DNA of 64,000 nt from assembly GCF_030148435.1 (NCBI RefSeq), contig NZ_JASBTN010000007.1, positions 1 to 64,000 on the forward strand, in the 5' to 3' direction. The notes under the pieces are model-generated. The model had not been told where the DNA came from. It searched no databases and worked only from the letters and a program-made list of their open reading frames with translations. This stretch comes from Aliiroseovarius sp. GTDB lineage: Bacteria; Pseudomonadota; Alphaproteobacteria; Rhodobacterales; Rhodobacteraceae. Of the stretch, positions 27,021-36,967 are shown piece by piece (position 1 is the first letter of the stretch; each line of letters opens with the position of its first letter). The position numbers were made by a program, and so were the translations under genes.

Positions 27021-28475
27021 ATGCGTTTTCTCACCCGCAGCCTGACCGGGCTGCTGCTCGTCGCGTTGACGCTTGGGCTCCTGGCTTGGGCCGGGCGCAC
27101 CGCCTATGACGCCGTTCAGGCCCGCATGGCGCAGGACACCGGCCTGCGTCCGGCACGTGAACGCGTGTTGGGAGTGAATGTGGTCACAGTGGCCCCCGGT
27201 CAGGCCAGACCGACGCTCAGCGCGTTCGGGGAATTGCGGTCGCGCCGGGTGCTGGAGCTGCGCGCGGCCTCTGGCGGCACGCTGGTCGAGCTGGCGGACG
27301 GGTTCGAAGAAGGCGGCACGGTCACGGCCGGCGACCTACTGGCCCGCATCGACCCCACTGATTTCGAAAGTGCTCTTGTGATTGCCCGGGCCGAGGCGGC
27401 CCAGGCCGCCGCGGACCTGGCCGATGCCGAACAGGCCCTGGAACTGGCGGGCGATGACCTGGCCAATGCTGAACGGCAGGCCGCGCTGCGGGCTGCCGCC
27501 CTGACCCGGCAGAGGGATCTGGTCGCTCGCGGCGTGGGAACCGAGGCCGCAGTCGAAACCGCCGCCCTGGCCGCCGCCGCCGCCGACCAGGCGGTGCTGT
27601 CGCGCCGTCAGGCCCTGGCCACGGCTGCGCTGAAACGTGTTTCCGCCCAAACTGCACTGGAACGGGCCCGGGTCAATCTGGCGGATGCCGAACGCGATCT
27701 GGCCGACACGGAAATCCGCGCCGAATTCTCGGGCACGCTGTCCGACGTCACCGTGGTACGGGGCCGTCTGGTGCAGACGAACGAGAGGTTGGCGCAGTTG
27801 ATCGACCCCGAGGCGCTGGAGGTCAGCTTCCGCCTTTCGACGGCGCAATATACCCGTCTGCTCGATGAAGCTGGTGCACTCAGCCGCACACCGGTGCAGG
27901 TAACAATGGACGTGGCCGGGGTGGACCTGGTCGCAACGGGCGTCATTGACCGTGAAAGCGCGGTGGTGGGGGAAGGGCTGACCGGGCGTCTCCTGTTTGC
28001 CCGCCTCGACGCCGCAGCCGGGTTCCGTCCGGGCGATTTCGTCACGGTATCCGTGGAGGAGCCACCGCTGGAACGCGTGGCGCTGCTGCCGGCATCGGCG
28101 GTGGATGCAATGGGGACCGTGCTGGTGCTGGGCGAGGGCGAGCGGCTGGAGCTGGCCGAGGTCGACCTGCTGCGCCGTCAGGGTGATGATGTGCTGGTAC
28201 GCGCGCCGGGCCTCGCGGGCCGCGAAGTGGTCGCCGAACGCAATCCTCTTCTGGGTGAGGGTATTCGTGTGCGCCCGATCCGCGCCGATGCCAAGGTGCC
28301 CGACGCGCCGGAAACCGTGCGCCTGGATGATGCCCGCCGCGCGGCCCTGGTGGCCTTTGTCGAAAGCAACGCACGCATGCCGGAGGACGTGAAGGCGCGG
28401 CTTCTGAAAACCTTGCAGCAGGACGAGGTTCCGCTTCAGACTGTTGAGCGGCTGGAAGGCCGCATGGGGGGCTGA
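27021..28475 (+). CDS. RND efflux periplasmic adaptor (HlyD/MFP family)
   Basis: Single N-terminal membrane anchor, biotinyl-lipoyl halves, coiled-coil and beta-barrel regions; immediately precedes RND permease. Confidence 0.92.
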   Translation: MRFLTRSLTGLLLVALTLGLLAWAGRTAYDAVQARMAQDTGLRPARERVLGVNVVTVAPGQARPTLSAFGELRSRRVLELRAASGGTLVELADGFEEGGTVTAGDLLARIDPTDFESALVIARAEAAQAAADLADAEQALELAGDDLANAERQAALRAAALTRQRDLVARGVGTEAAVETAALAAAAADQAVLSRRQALATAALKRVSAQTALERARVNLADAERDLADTEIRAEFSGTLSDVTVVRGRLVQTNERLAQLIDPEALEVSFRLSTAQYTRLLDEAGALSRTPVQVTMDVAGVDLVATGVIDRESAVVGEGLTGRLLFARLDAAAGFRPGDFVTVSVEEPPLERVALLPASAVDAMGTVLVLGEGERLELAEVDLLRRQGDDVLVRAPGLAGREVVAERNPLLGEGIRVRPIRADAKVPDAPETVRLDDARRAALVAFVESNARMPEDVKARLLKTLQQDEVPLQTVERLEGRMGG

Positions 28476-28478
28476 GCC

Positions 28479-31400
28479 ATGTTTACGCCCACTGGAATTC
28501 TCAGCTATTTCACCCGCCATGCCACGGTGGCCAACCTGCTGCTGATCATGATGATCGCCGCCGGGCTGGTGACTTACCCGAACATGCGCGCGCAGTTCTT
28601 CCCGGATTCGGTGGTCGAAAGCGTGACCGTGAACGTGGTCTGGGAGGGCGCCGGTGCCGAGGATGTGGACGAGGCCATCGTGCAGGTCATGGAACCGTCC
28701 CTGCTGGCCGTTGAAGGGGTGGAAAGCAGCGCGTCGCGCTCGCGCGAGGGCTCGGCCAGGATATTTCTGGAGTTCGAGACCGGCTGGGACATGGCCCGTG
28801 CCGCCGATGATGTGCAGGCGGCGGTGGACACGATCTCGGACCTTCCGGAGGACGCCGAGGACGCCACCGTGCGCCGTGGCGCCTGGCGCGACACTGTGAC
28901 GGACGTGGCGATCACCGGCCCTGTCGGGGTCGACCAGCTGGGCCGCTTTGCCGACGAATTCACCGTGCGCCTGTTCAACGAAGGCGTGACCCGGACCTCC
29001 ATTACCGGGGTCGTCGCACCGGAAACCATCGTCGAGGTGCCCTCGCTGTCCCTGATGCGCCATGACGTGACCATGGCCCAGATCGCTGCCGCCATTGCCG
29101 AGGAAGCGGATGCGGATCCGGCGGGCAACATGGCCTCCGGCGCGGCCCGGGTGCGCACGGGTGTCGCAAAACGCACACCCGACGAGATTGCCGCGATCGT
29201 CCTGCGCTCGAACGCGGATGGATCGAACCTGACCGTTGGCGACGTGGCAAACGTCCGGGTTGAAGGCATTGACCGGGCACGTGCCTATTTCGTGGGCGAC
29301 GACCCCGCAATTCAGGTCAATGTCGCGCGCTCGGCCCAGGGGGACGCGGTCGAGATACAGGAAGTCGTCGAAGAAGTCGCCGCCGAGATGTTGCTGTCCC
29401 TGCCCAAGGGGGTGGGGATCGAAATGTTCCACACCCGCTCCGAGGTTATCTCCTCGCGCCTCGAAATGCTGACCCGCAACGGGTTGCAGGGGCTCGGGCT
29501 GGTGGTGCTTCTGCTGTTCCTGTTCCTCAACGCGCGGATTGCCTTCTGGGTGGCGGCGGGCATCCCGGTTGCCATGCTGACCGCGATTGCGCTGATGTAT
29601 ATGGCCGGTTTGACCATCAACATGATCAGCCTCTTTGCCCTGATCATCACCCTGGGCATCGTGGTGGACGATGCCATCGTGGTCGGGGAACATGCCGATT
29701 TCCGGTCGCGGCACCTTGGCGAAGGCCCGGTCGAAGCCGCCGAGAATGCCGCCAGGCGCATGTTCCCGCCGGTGTTTTCCTCGACCCTGACCACGGTCAT
29801 AGCCTTCTTTGGGCTGATGGCCATCGGCGGACGGTTCGGCAATACCATCGCGGCCATTCCATTTACCGTCATCGTGGTGCTGATCGCATCGCTCGTGGAA
29901 TGTTTCCTGATCCTGCCGAACCACATGGCCCATGCGCTGACCCATACCGCAAAGCAGCATTGGTATGACTGGCCCTCGCGCCAGGTAAACAAGGGGTTCC
30001 GCCTGGTGCGCGACCGCCTGTTCCGCAGGCTGATGCGGGTGGTGATCTTTGCACGGTACCCGGTGTTGGCGGGGGCCATTCTGGTGCTGGTGTCCGCTGC
30101 GGCCTTCTTCATCCGGGGCGATCTGCCCTTCCGCTTCTTCAACGCACCTGAGCAGGGCGTGGTGTCGGCCAATTTCGCCATGGTCGAAGGGGCCACGCGC
30201 GACGATACGATCGAGATGATGAAACTGGTGCAGCAGGTGGTCGAGGATATCGGCGGCGAGTTCGAGGCCGAATACGGCGTGCATCCGGCCGCCTTTGTGA
30301 TCTCCGGTGTTGGCGGCGGGCAGGGGCGTGGCCTGTCGGGCGTGGACACCAAGGACGCGGATCTGCTGGGCTCGATCTCGATCGAGATGGTGGATGCCGA
30401 CCTGCGCCCCTACACCAGTTTCGACTTTGTCGCCCGCTTGCAGGACGCGGTGCCGCGCCACCCGATGCTGGAGGTGCTGTCCTTCCGTGGCGTCCGCCAT
30501 GGGCCGGGCGGGGACGCGTTGGATATCGATCTTTACGGTGCCGATGCCGAGGTTCTGAAATCCGCCGCCGAAGGGTTGAAGGAACTTCTGGCGCAATTCC
30601 CCGAGATCAGCGCGGTCGAGGATACGCTGGCCTATGACAAGGAAGAGCTGGTGCTGGAACTGACCCCGCAGGGCCAGGCGCTGGGCTTTACCATCGACGC
30701 GCTGGGCCGGGTCATCCGCAACCGTCTGGGCGGGATCGAGGCGGCGACCTACCCGGACGGCACGCGGTCTGCCGCGATCCGGGTGGAGCTGCCCGAAGGC
30801 GAATTGTCTGCAGATTTCCTGGAGGCCGCGCAGATGCGCACCACGGCGGGGGAATACGTGGCCTTGGGCGATATCGTCACCGTGACCTCGCGCAATGGCT
30901 TTTCCACGGTGCGGCGGGAAAACGGTATTCGTCTGGTCGGTGTGAATGGCGATATCGACGAGGGCGACGCGGCCCGGGCCGAGGAAATCACCCGTGCCCT
31001 GACCAGCGAAATCCTGCCCGAAGTGGCGGGGAGGTTCGGCGTGGAATACCGGCTGGGTGGGCTGGCGGAACAGGAAAAGGAATTCCTGAACGAGGCGCGC
31101 ACCGGGCTGATCATGAGCCTTCTGGGCATCTATCTGGTGCTGGCCTGGATTTTCTCCAGCTGGTCGCGCCCGCTGGTGGTCATGTCGATCATCCCCTTCG
31201 GCCTGATCGGCGCGATCTGGGGACACCTGCAATGGGACGTGCCGTTGAGCCTGTTCTCCGTCATCGGGCTCATTGGCATGACGGGGATCATCATCAACGA
31301 TTCGATCGTGCTGGTGGGCACGATCGACGACTACGCGAAGGAAAGGGGCCTGTTCCCCGCCATCATCGACGGCACCGCGGACCGGCTGCGCCCGGTCCTT

Positions 31401-31823
31401 CTGACCACGCTGACCACGGTGCTGGGGCTGATGCCGCTGCTCTACGAAGGTTCACGGCAGGCGGAGTTTCTGAAGCCGACCGTCATTACCCTGACCTACG
31501 GGCTGGCCTTCGGCATGGTGCTGGTGCTGCTGGTGGTGCCGGCGCTGTTGGCGATGCAGAGCGACCTTGGCCGCATGACCCGCGCCCTGCGGCGCGTGCC
31601 CCGCGCGCGTCGTGCCCGGGGGCTGCAGGCCGGGCTGGCGCTTGTCGCGCTGGGGCTGGTTGGCGTCTTTGCCGCGACCCTGGGGCCCGCGGTGGTCAGC
31701 GGCACCGGCATGACCGCTGCTTTCGGCCAATTTGCCCTGGGGTCCTTGGCCGTGGTGACTGGTGGCGGTGTGATCCTGGGACTGGTGATGTGGCTCGCTT
31801 CCCGGCGTGGCTCCCACCCTTGA
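28479..31823 (+). CDS. RND family efflux permease (AcrB-like) with C-terminal hydrophobic extension
   Basis: GILSYFTRHATVANLLLIMMIAAG, LGIVVDDAIVVGEHADFR, GLIGMTGIIINDSIVLVGTIDD; 1114 aa. Confidence 0.95.
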   Translation: MFTPTGILSYFTRHATVANLLLIMMIAAGLVTYPNMRAQFFPDSVVESVTVNVVWEGAGAEDVDEAIVQVMEPSLLAVEGVESSASRSREGSARIFLEFETGWDMARAADDVQAAVDTISDLPEDAEDATVRRGAWRDTVTDVAITGPVGVDQLGRFADEFTVRLFNEGVTRTSITGVVAPETIVEVPSLSLMRHDVTMAQIAAAIAEEADADPAGNMASGAARVRTGVAKRTPDEIAAIVLRSNADGSNLTVGDVANVRVEGIDRARAYFVGDDPAIQVNVARSAQGDAVEIQEVVEEVAAEMLLSLPKGVGIEMFHTRSEVISSRLEMLTRNGLQGLGLVVLLLFLFLNARIAFWVAAGIPVAMLTAIALMYMAGLTINMISLFALIITLGIVVDDAIVVGEHADFRSRHLGEGPVEAAENAARRMFPPVFSSTLTTVIAFFGLMAIGGRFGNTIAAIPFTVIVVLIASLVECFLILPNHMAHALTHTAKQHWYDWPSRQVNKGFRLVRDRLFRRLMRVVIFARYPVLAGAILVLVSAAAFFIRGDLPFRFFNAPEQGVVSANFAMVEGATRDDTIEMMKLVQQVVEDIGGEFEAEYGVHPAAFVISGVGGGQGRGLSGVDTKDADLLGSISIEMVDADLRPYTSFDFVARLQDAVPRHPMLEVLSFRGVRHGPGGDALDIDLYGADAEVLKSAAEGLKELLAQFPEISAVEDTLAYDKEELVLELTPQGQALGFTIDALGRVIRNRLGGIEAATYPDGTRSAAIRVELPEGELSADFLEAAQMRTTAGEYVALGDIVTVTSRNGFSTVRRENGIRLVGVNGDIDEGDAARAEEITRALTSEILPEVAGRFGVEYRLGGLAEQEKEFLNEARTGLIMSLLGIYLVLAWIFSSWSRPLVVMSIIPFGLIGAIWGHLQWDVPLSLFSVIGLIGMTGIIINDSIVLVGTIDDYAKERGLFPAIIDGTADRLRPVLLTTLTTVLGLMPLLYEGSRQAEFLKPTVITLTYGLAFGMVLVLLVVPALLAMQSDLGRMTRALRRVPRARRARGLQAGLALVALGLVGVFAATLGPAVVSGTGMTAAFGQFALGSLAVVTGGGVILGLVMWLASRRGSHP

Positions 31824-31864
31824 GGGGGTAGGTCGGGGGTGGGTCCGGGGCAGGTGGCTAAAGG

Positions 31865-33634
31865 CTACACCCCGTAACTCCCATAGGGGTAGAAGGTGAC
31901 AAGGTCGCCCTCGGCGATCTCGCGGCCTTCGTCGCCGAATTCGACCAGCCCGTCGGCCCAGGCGAGGCCCGAGATCAGGCCGGAGCCTTCCGACCGGAAC
32001 GCCTCGACCCGCCCGTCTGCTCCCATCCGCGCGCGTATGAACTCGCGGCGGCCGGGTTTCTTGCGTTTCGAAAAGGCGGCGGGCACCTGGTAGCCCTGCG
32101 GGCTCAGCCAGCCGCTGCCGGCCAGCACCGACAGCGATGGGCGCGCGAAAATCAGCGCGGTGATCAGCGCGGCCACCGGGTTGCCCGGCAGGCCGAAGAC
32201 CGGCACACCCTTCCATAGCGCCAGCGCCAGCGGGCGGCCCGGCTTGATCGCGATGCGCCAGGTCGTCAGTTGCCCTTCACCGGACAGGATGGCCGAGACA
32301 TGGTCTTCTTCGCCCGCCGAGGCCCCGCCGGAGGTCAGAACCACATCGACCCGTTCCGCTGCCGCGTCCAAAGCCGCACGGATGGCCCCCCGGTCGTCGG
32401 GCGCATGGCCCAGGTCCACCGCCTCGTGGCCCCAGCGGGCGGCCAGTGCCAGCAGCATCGGGCGGTTGGCGTCGAATGTGTGGGCCGGGTTGTCCGAGCT
32501 TCCGGGGGTGACGATTTCATCCCCGGTGGACAGTACGCCCACGCGCAGGCGGGTCTGCACCTGCACCCGCGCCACGCCCACGGCGCAGAGCAGGGCAATC
32601 TCCGGTGCACCGATGCGTGTGCCCTTGGGCAGGGCCACGGCGCCCGCGGCCACGTCCTCGCCCGCGCGGCGGGTGTTCGCGCCCTTCTTCGCCCCGGCGG
32701 TGAAGGCCACGTGGCCCTCGCTCAGTGATACGTCCTCTTGCAGGACCACAGTATCCACGCCCGGCGGCACCAGCGCGCCGGTCAGGATGCGCACGGCATG
32801 GCCGGGCGGCACGGTGCCGGGGAAAGGGGATCCGGCAGCGGAGCGGCCTTTGACCAGGGGCAGCACCGGATCGCCCGCAGGCAGGCTGGCATGGGTGAAA
32901 CCATAGCCATCCACCGCCGAGTTCGCGCCCGGAGGGTTGGAGCGTTGCGCCAGCGCGTCAGCCGCCAGCACGCGGCCCGCGGCCTCGGCCACGGCAACCT
33001 CCTCCATTCCCACAACCGGCGACAGCCCGTCGCGCAGCAGGGCCAGCGCGTCATCGACCGGGGTCCAGTTCACGCCCGGCGGCAGGGCGAAACAGTCGTT
33101 CTTGAGCCTGGGCGGGGTGATCTCGGGGGTGCTGCGGGCCGCCAACCCGGTCTGTTGCAGGATGAAATCCGCAAGCGCGGCGGTGTCGTCCAGGTCGAGG
33201 ACGGGTTGGGTCAGCCCGGCAATGGGTTCGTCGCTGGCCACCAGTTTTACCGTGCCATTCTCGCGGGCAATCAGGTCGGTGCCGGTTGCGGCGCGGTGGG
33301 CCTCGATCTTGGGATGTGCCTCGGTCTTGAACCCCTCGACCAGCGCGATGTCGCAGGGGCCCAGACGGGTCAGCAGCTCGGGCAGCGAGGGTTTCGCCTC
33401 CCCGCGCAGCTCATGCATCTGCGCCACCCGCGCCTCGCTGGCCAGCACCACCTCGCGCGCGCCCGCCTGTCGGTGGCGCCAACTGTCGGTGCCCTTGTGA
33501 TCGACATCCGCAGAATGATGGCTGTTCTTGATGGTCGAGACAGTGAACCCGCGCGCGGTCAGGTGTTCGACCAGCCGCACCACCAGCCCGGTCTTGCCGG
33601 AGTTCTTCCAGCCGATGACACCGAAAACCTTCAT
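31865..33634 (-). CDS. Fused MobB-MoeA molybdopterin biosynthesis protein
   Basis: N-terminal MobB: MKVFGVIGWKNSGKTGLVVRLVEHL; C-terminal MoeA: GANSAVDGYGF, STGDEIV, VFGLPGNPVAALI. Confidence 0.92.
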   Translation of the reverse strand: MKVFGVIGWKNSGKTGLVVRLVEHLTARGFTVSTIKNSHHSADVDHKGTDSWRHRQAGAREVVLASEARVAQMHELRGEAKPSLPELLTRLGPCDIALVEGFKTEAHPKIEAHRAATGTDLIARENGTVKLVASDEPIAGLTQPVLDLDDTAALADFILQQTGLAARSTPEITPPRLKNDCFALPPGVNWTPVDDALALLRDGLSPVVGMEEVAVAEAAGRVLAADALAQRSNPPGANSAVDGYGFTHASLPAGDPVLPLVKGRSAAGSPFPGTVPPGHAVRILTGALVPPGVDTVVLQEDVSLSEGHVAFTAGAKKGANTRRAGEDVAAGAVALPKGTRIGAPEIALLCAVGVARVQVQTRLRVGVLSTGDEIVTPGSSDNPAHTFDANRPMLLALAARWGHEAVDLGHAPDDRGAIRAALDAAAERVDVVLTSGGASAGEEDHVSAILSGEGQLTTWRIAIKPGRPLALALWKGVPVFGLPGNPVAALITALIFARPSLSVLAGSGWLSPQGYQVPAAFSKRKKPGRREFIRARMGADGRVEAFRSEGSGLISGLAWADGLVEFGDEGREIAEGDLVTFYPYGSYGV

Positions 33635-34251
33635 GAGGCGGCTCCTTGCAAAAGGGTTTCCGCCCGGGCCAGATCCTCGGGCGTGTTGACGTTGAAGAAC
33701 GGGTCGAAGGGCTGGTCCGGCCATACGGCCTGCGCCGCCCCGTGTGCCCGGGTAAAGACCACGACCTTGCGGGTGCCCGCCTCCAGTGCCGCGCGCAGCT
33801 CGTCGCGCAGGGCTACGGACCAGAGGCCGAAGGTGGGCTGGCGCATCGGCCCGCGTTCCGCATCATGCGTGGCCGCCAGCGCAATCGGGGCGCTGGCCTC
33901 TTCGGCTGCCAGCATCAGGCGCGGGACAAGGTCGCAGGGAAAGAAGGGCGTATCGCCCGCGGCGGTGACGATCCAGCCTGCGCCCTGACCTGCGGCCCAG
34001 TCGAGCCCGGCCAGCACGCCAGCCAGAGGACCCGCGAACCCCCCGATCGAGTCGGCAATGACCGGCAGGGCCCCGTCGAACCGCGCCGGGTCGCCATTTG
34101 CGTTCAGGGCAATGCCTGCCACCTGCGGCTCCAACCGGTCCACGACCGAAGACAGAAGCGTGCCCCGGCCCAAAGGCAGGAGCGCCTTGTCGCCGCCGCC
34201 CATGCGCGTGGCAAGGCCACCGGCGAGGATGATGCCGAGAGGTTGTTTCAT
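33631..34251 (-). CDS. mobA: Molybdenum cofactor guanylyltransferase
   Basis: GIILAGGLATRMGGGDKALLPLG, VTAAGDTPFFPCDLV. Confidence 0.95.
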   Translation of the reverse strand: MKQPLGIILAGGLATRMGGGDKALLPLGRGTLLSSVVDRLEPQVAGIALNANGDPARFDGALPVIADSIGGFAGPLAGVLAGLDWAAGQGAGWIVTAAGDTPFFPCDLVPRLMLAAEEASAPIALAATHDAERGPMRQPTFGLWSVALRDELRAALEAGTRKVVVFTRAHGAAQAVWPDQPFDPFFNVNTPEDLARAETLLQGAAS

Positions 34252-35147
34252 CCCTCACCCCCCTTGCGGCGGTGTTTCCTGTCCTCGCGGGGCGCGTGGG
34301 CCGGGTCCATGTCGCGGACCAGCCGGTCTTCGCCCGACAGGCAGGTAAAGCGCTGGCCCTTCATGCGGCCGATCAGGGTCAGGCCGACCTCCTGCGCGAT
34401 CTCGACGCCCCAGGCGGTGAACCCGGAGCGGCTGGCCAGCGTCGGGATGCCCATCTGCGCGGTCTTGATCACCATCTCCGAGGTCAGCCGCCCGGTGGTG
34501 TAAAGGATCTTGTCCGCCGGATCGACGCCTTCGGCCAGCATCCAGCCGGCCACCTTGTCGACCGCGTTATGGCGGCCCACGTCCTCCATGTAGACCAGCG
34601 GGCGGTCGCCCCGGCACAGCACCGTGCCATGGATCGCGCCGGCCTCCAGATACAGGGACGGGGTGCGGTTGATCTTGTGCGCCAAAGCGTAGAGCCAGCT
34701 GGAGCGCACCGGAGTGGCCGGCAGGGTCAACCCCTCGAGCCCCTCCATCATGTCGCCGAAAACCGTGCCGACCGCACAGCCCGAGGTGCGGGTCTTTTTT
34801 TCCAGCTTCTCTTCATAGGTGGTCTGCGACGCAGTGCGCACGACCACAGTGTCGATGTCCGCGTCGTAATCCACGCCGACAACGTCATCGGCGCCCGACA
34901 GCATGCCCTGGTTCTTCAGAAACCCCAGAGCCAGGTAGTCCGGGTAGTCGCCGATGGTCATGGCCGTGACGATCTCGCGCGCATTCAGGAAGATGGTCAG
35001 CGGGCGTTCCTCCACCACGGCGATCTCGACCGGCTGGCCATGTTCGTCATGCCCCGCCACCCGGCGGGTCAGGCGGGGGGCGGTGGGGTCGGGGGCGATC
35101 AGGTAGTCGGCGGCCGGATCAGAGGCGTTGTCTGTGGTCAATTGCAT
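34248..35147 (-). CDS. fdhD: Formate dehydrogenase accessory sulfurtransferase FdhD
   Basis: VVVRTASQTTYEEKLEKKTRTSGCAVGTVFGD, MEDVGRHNAVDKVAGWML, TGRLTSEMVIKTAQMGIPTLASRSGFTAWGVEIA. Confidence 0.94.
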   Translation of the reverse strand: MQLTTDNASDPAADYLIAPDPTAPRLTRRVAGHDEHGQPVEIAVVEERPLTIFLNAREIVTAMTIGDYPDYLALGFLKNQGMLSGADDVVGVDYDADIDTVVVRTASQTTYEEKLEKKTRTSGCAVGTVFGDMMEGLEGLTLPATPVRSSWLYALAHKINRTPSLYLEAGAIHGTVLCRGDRPLVYMEDVGRHNAVDKVAGWMLAEGVDPADKILYTTGRLTSEMVIKTAQMGIPTLASRSGFTAWGVEIAQEVGLTLIGRMKGQRFTCLSGEDRLVRDMDPAHAPREDRKHRRKGGEG

Positions 35148-35196
35148 CTCCGCTGATTTGCCCCTAGGGGGGTAGAAGGCAATCTAGGACCGAGAC

Positions 35197-35904
35197 ATGG
35201 CAACGTCCAACCGGAAATCTATCTATCTTCAGGGGGTGAGCGATGGCGCGCCCTTCGTTCTGGTGGTGGTGCCCTTTGCGCTGCTCTTTGGTGTGGTGGG
35301 AACCGAGGCGGGGTTGAGCCTGGCCGAGGTCATGGGGTTTTCGGTGCTGGTGATCGCCGGGGCGGCGCAGTTCACCGCGTTGCAACTGATGGTCGAAGAG
35401 GCGCCGACGGTAATCATCATCGCCACGGCGCTTGCGGTTAACCTGCGCATGGCGATGTATTCGGCCTCTCTGACGCCCTACCTGGGGCGGGCGACGGTCT
35501 GGCAGCGGGCTTGCGTGGCCTATCTTCTGGTCGATCAGTCCTATGCGCTGAGTCATCTGAAATACGAGAACGAGCCCAAGCTTACGCTTTCTGAACGGCT
35601 GCGCTATTTCTTCGGTGTGCTCACCCCGGTGGCGCCGGGCTGGTATGTGGCGAGCTTTGTGGGCGCGGTGGCCGGGGGGGCAATCCCGCCGGAATTCGCG
35701 CTGGATTTCGCCGTGCCGATTACCTTTCTCGCGATGATCGCCCCGGCGCTGCGCACGGTGGCCCATGTGGCGGCAGCGGCGGTGTCGGTCTCGGGCACGC
35801 TGGTGCTGGTCTGGATGCCCTATGGCACCGGGTTGCTGGTTGCGGCCGTCGTGGCCATGGTGGTCGGCGCCCAGGTCGAGTTGTGGATGGAGAAACGCGC
35901 ATGA
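35197..35904 (+). CDS. azlC: AzlC family branched-chain amino acid transporter subunit
   Basis: GVSDGAPFVLVVVPFALLFGVVGTEAGLS; followed by AzlD-like partner with overlapping start. Confidence 0.92.
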   Translation: MATSNRKSIYLQGVSDGAPFVLVVVPFALLFGVVGTEAGLSLAEVMGFSVLVIAGAAQFTALQLMVEEAPTVIIIATALAVNLRMAMYSASLTPYLGRATVWQRACVAYLLVDQSYALSHLKYENEPKLTLSERLRYFFGVLTPVAPGWYVASFVGAVAGGAIPPEFALDFAVPITFLAMIAPALRTVAHVAAAAVSVSGTLVLVWMPYGTGLLVAAVVAMVVGAQVELWMEKRA

Positions 35905-36230
35905 ATTTCTCTTCCCCGCATATCTGGTTCATCATTGCCGCCCTCGGGGTAGGCACCTTCCTGGCGCGGTTCAGCTTTCTGGGGCTGATCGGCGATCGGC
36001 CACTGCCGGAATGGGTGCTCAGGCATCTGCGCTATACGCCGGTTGCCGTGTTGCCCGGCTTGGTGGCGCCCCTGGTGCTGTGGCCGGAGGCGACCGGTGG
36101 CGCGCCGGAGCCCGCGCGGCTGAGCGCGGCGGCGGTGACTTTGGCGGTGGGGTACATGACCAGGAACGTGCTGGCGGCCATTCTGGGCGGGGCGGCGACG
36201 CTCTATTCACTGCTCTGGTTGCTGGGCTGA
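35901..36230 (+). CDS. azlD: AzlD family protein
   Basis: MNFSSPHIWFIIAALGVGTFLARFSFLGLIGDRPLPEWVLRHLRYTPVAVLPGLVAP. Confidence 0.92.
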   Translation: MNFSSPHIWFIIAALGVGTFLARFSFLGLIGDRPLPEWVLRHLRYTPVAVLPGLVAPLVLWPEATGGAPEPARLSAAAVTLAVGYMTRNVLAAILGGAATLYSLLWLLG

Positions 36231-36231
36231 A

Positions 36232-36260
36232 AAAAACGGGCCGCAGGGCCCGTTTCAATT
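36232..36260 (+). terminator. Intrinsic terminator after azlD (possibly bidirectional)
   Basis: AAAAAACGGGCC-GCA-GGGCCCGTTTCAATTT. Confidence 0.7.
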
Positions 36261-36278
36261 TCCGGAATCTGGCGGCGG

Positions 36279-36926
36279 TTACTCGCCCGCAGGCAGGGTC
36301 GCTGCCACGACACCCTCCAGCGGCGGGATGCCGCGGGCCAGGATATAGCCGTTCTCGTCGGGGTCGTCGTCGTAAGTCACTGTCTCGACCACGCCGGGCA
36401 TTGCAGCGAAGGCCTTCATCGATCGCTTCGGGAAGGGGCTGCGCGGGACCGTTTCAAACCCTGGCAGCTGGCGCAGGATTTTCGTGATCGAGGTGGAGCA
36501 CATTGCCTTTGGCACTGGCCCGTTTTCCTGCACCAGGCGCAGGGCCAGCTCGGCGACCTCGGGGCTGACAACGATATCCTGGCGCACCGTGCGGTAGGTC
36601 ACGCGGGAATGGTAATCGACGTAGAAGTCGATCGCCGCGTCGTTGATTCCGAAATGCACGTCATGGCGTTCGGGCAGGTAGGGGTGATACCAGGTGCCGG
36701 CAGGATCGAACAGCACCCGTTGTGAGCCCGAGATCATCAGCCCGGAATGCGCGCCTGAATTGGACCGGTTCGAGAGCACGGTGAACAGCGTGATCGTCGG
36801 CGGGCCATCCGCCTTGAATTTTGCCGCCTCGACCTGTTCGTCCGGGGCCCAGACATTGTCCGCCCCGCAGGCGCCCAGCGCACCCAAGGCAAACACCAGT
36901 CCCAAAGCAATCCGAATGCGTCGCAT
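36279..36926 (-). CDS. Hypothetical lipoprotein/secreted protein
   Basis: MRRIRIALGLVFALGALGACGADN has a signal/lipobox-like LGAC; remainder not assigned. Confidence 0.65.
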   Translation of the reverse strand: MRRIRIALGLVFALGALGACGADNVWAPDEQVEAAKFKADGPPTITLFTVLSNRSNSGAHSGLMISGSQRVLFDPAGTWYHPYLPERHDVHFGINDAAIDFYVDYHSRVTYRTVRQDIVVSPEVAELALRLVQENGPVPKAMCSTSITKILRQLPGFETVPRSPFPKRSMKAFAAMPGVVETVTYDDDPDENGYILARGIPPLEGVVAATLPAGE

Positions 36927-36967
36927 GTCACCGGCCTCGCAAGATCAGGAAAATACTGGAGCCCCTT

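Noticed and set aside
27336-31232. 1298-aa minus-strand ORF antisense to the RND adaptor/permease
   Set aside because: His/Gln/Arg/Gly-rich translation typical of the antisense frame in GC-rich DNA; both underlying plus-strand genes have strong family motifs
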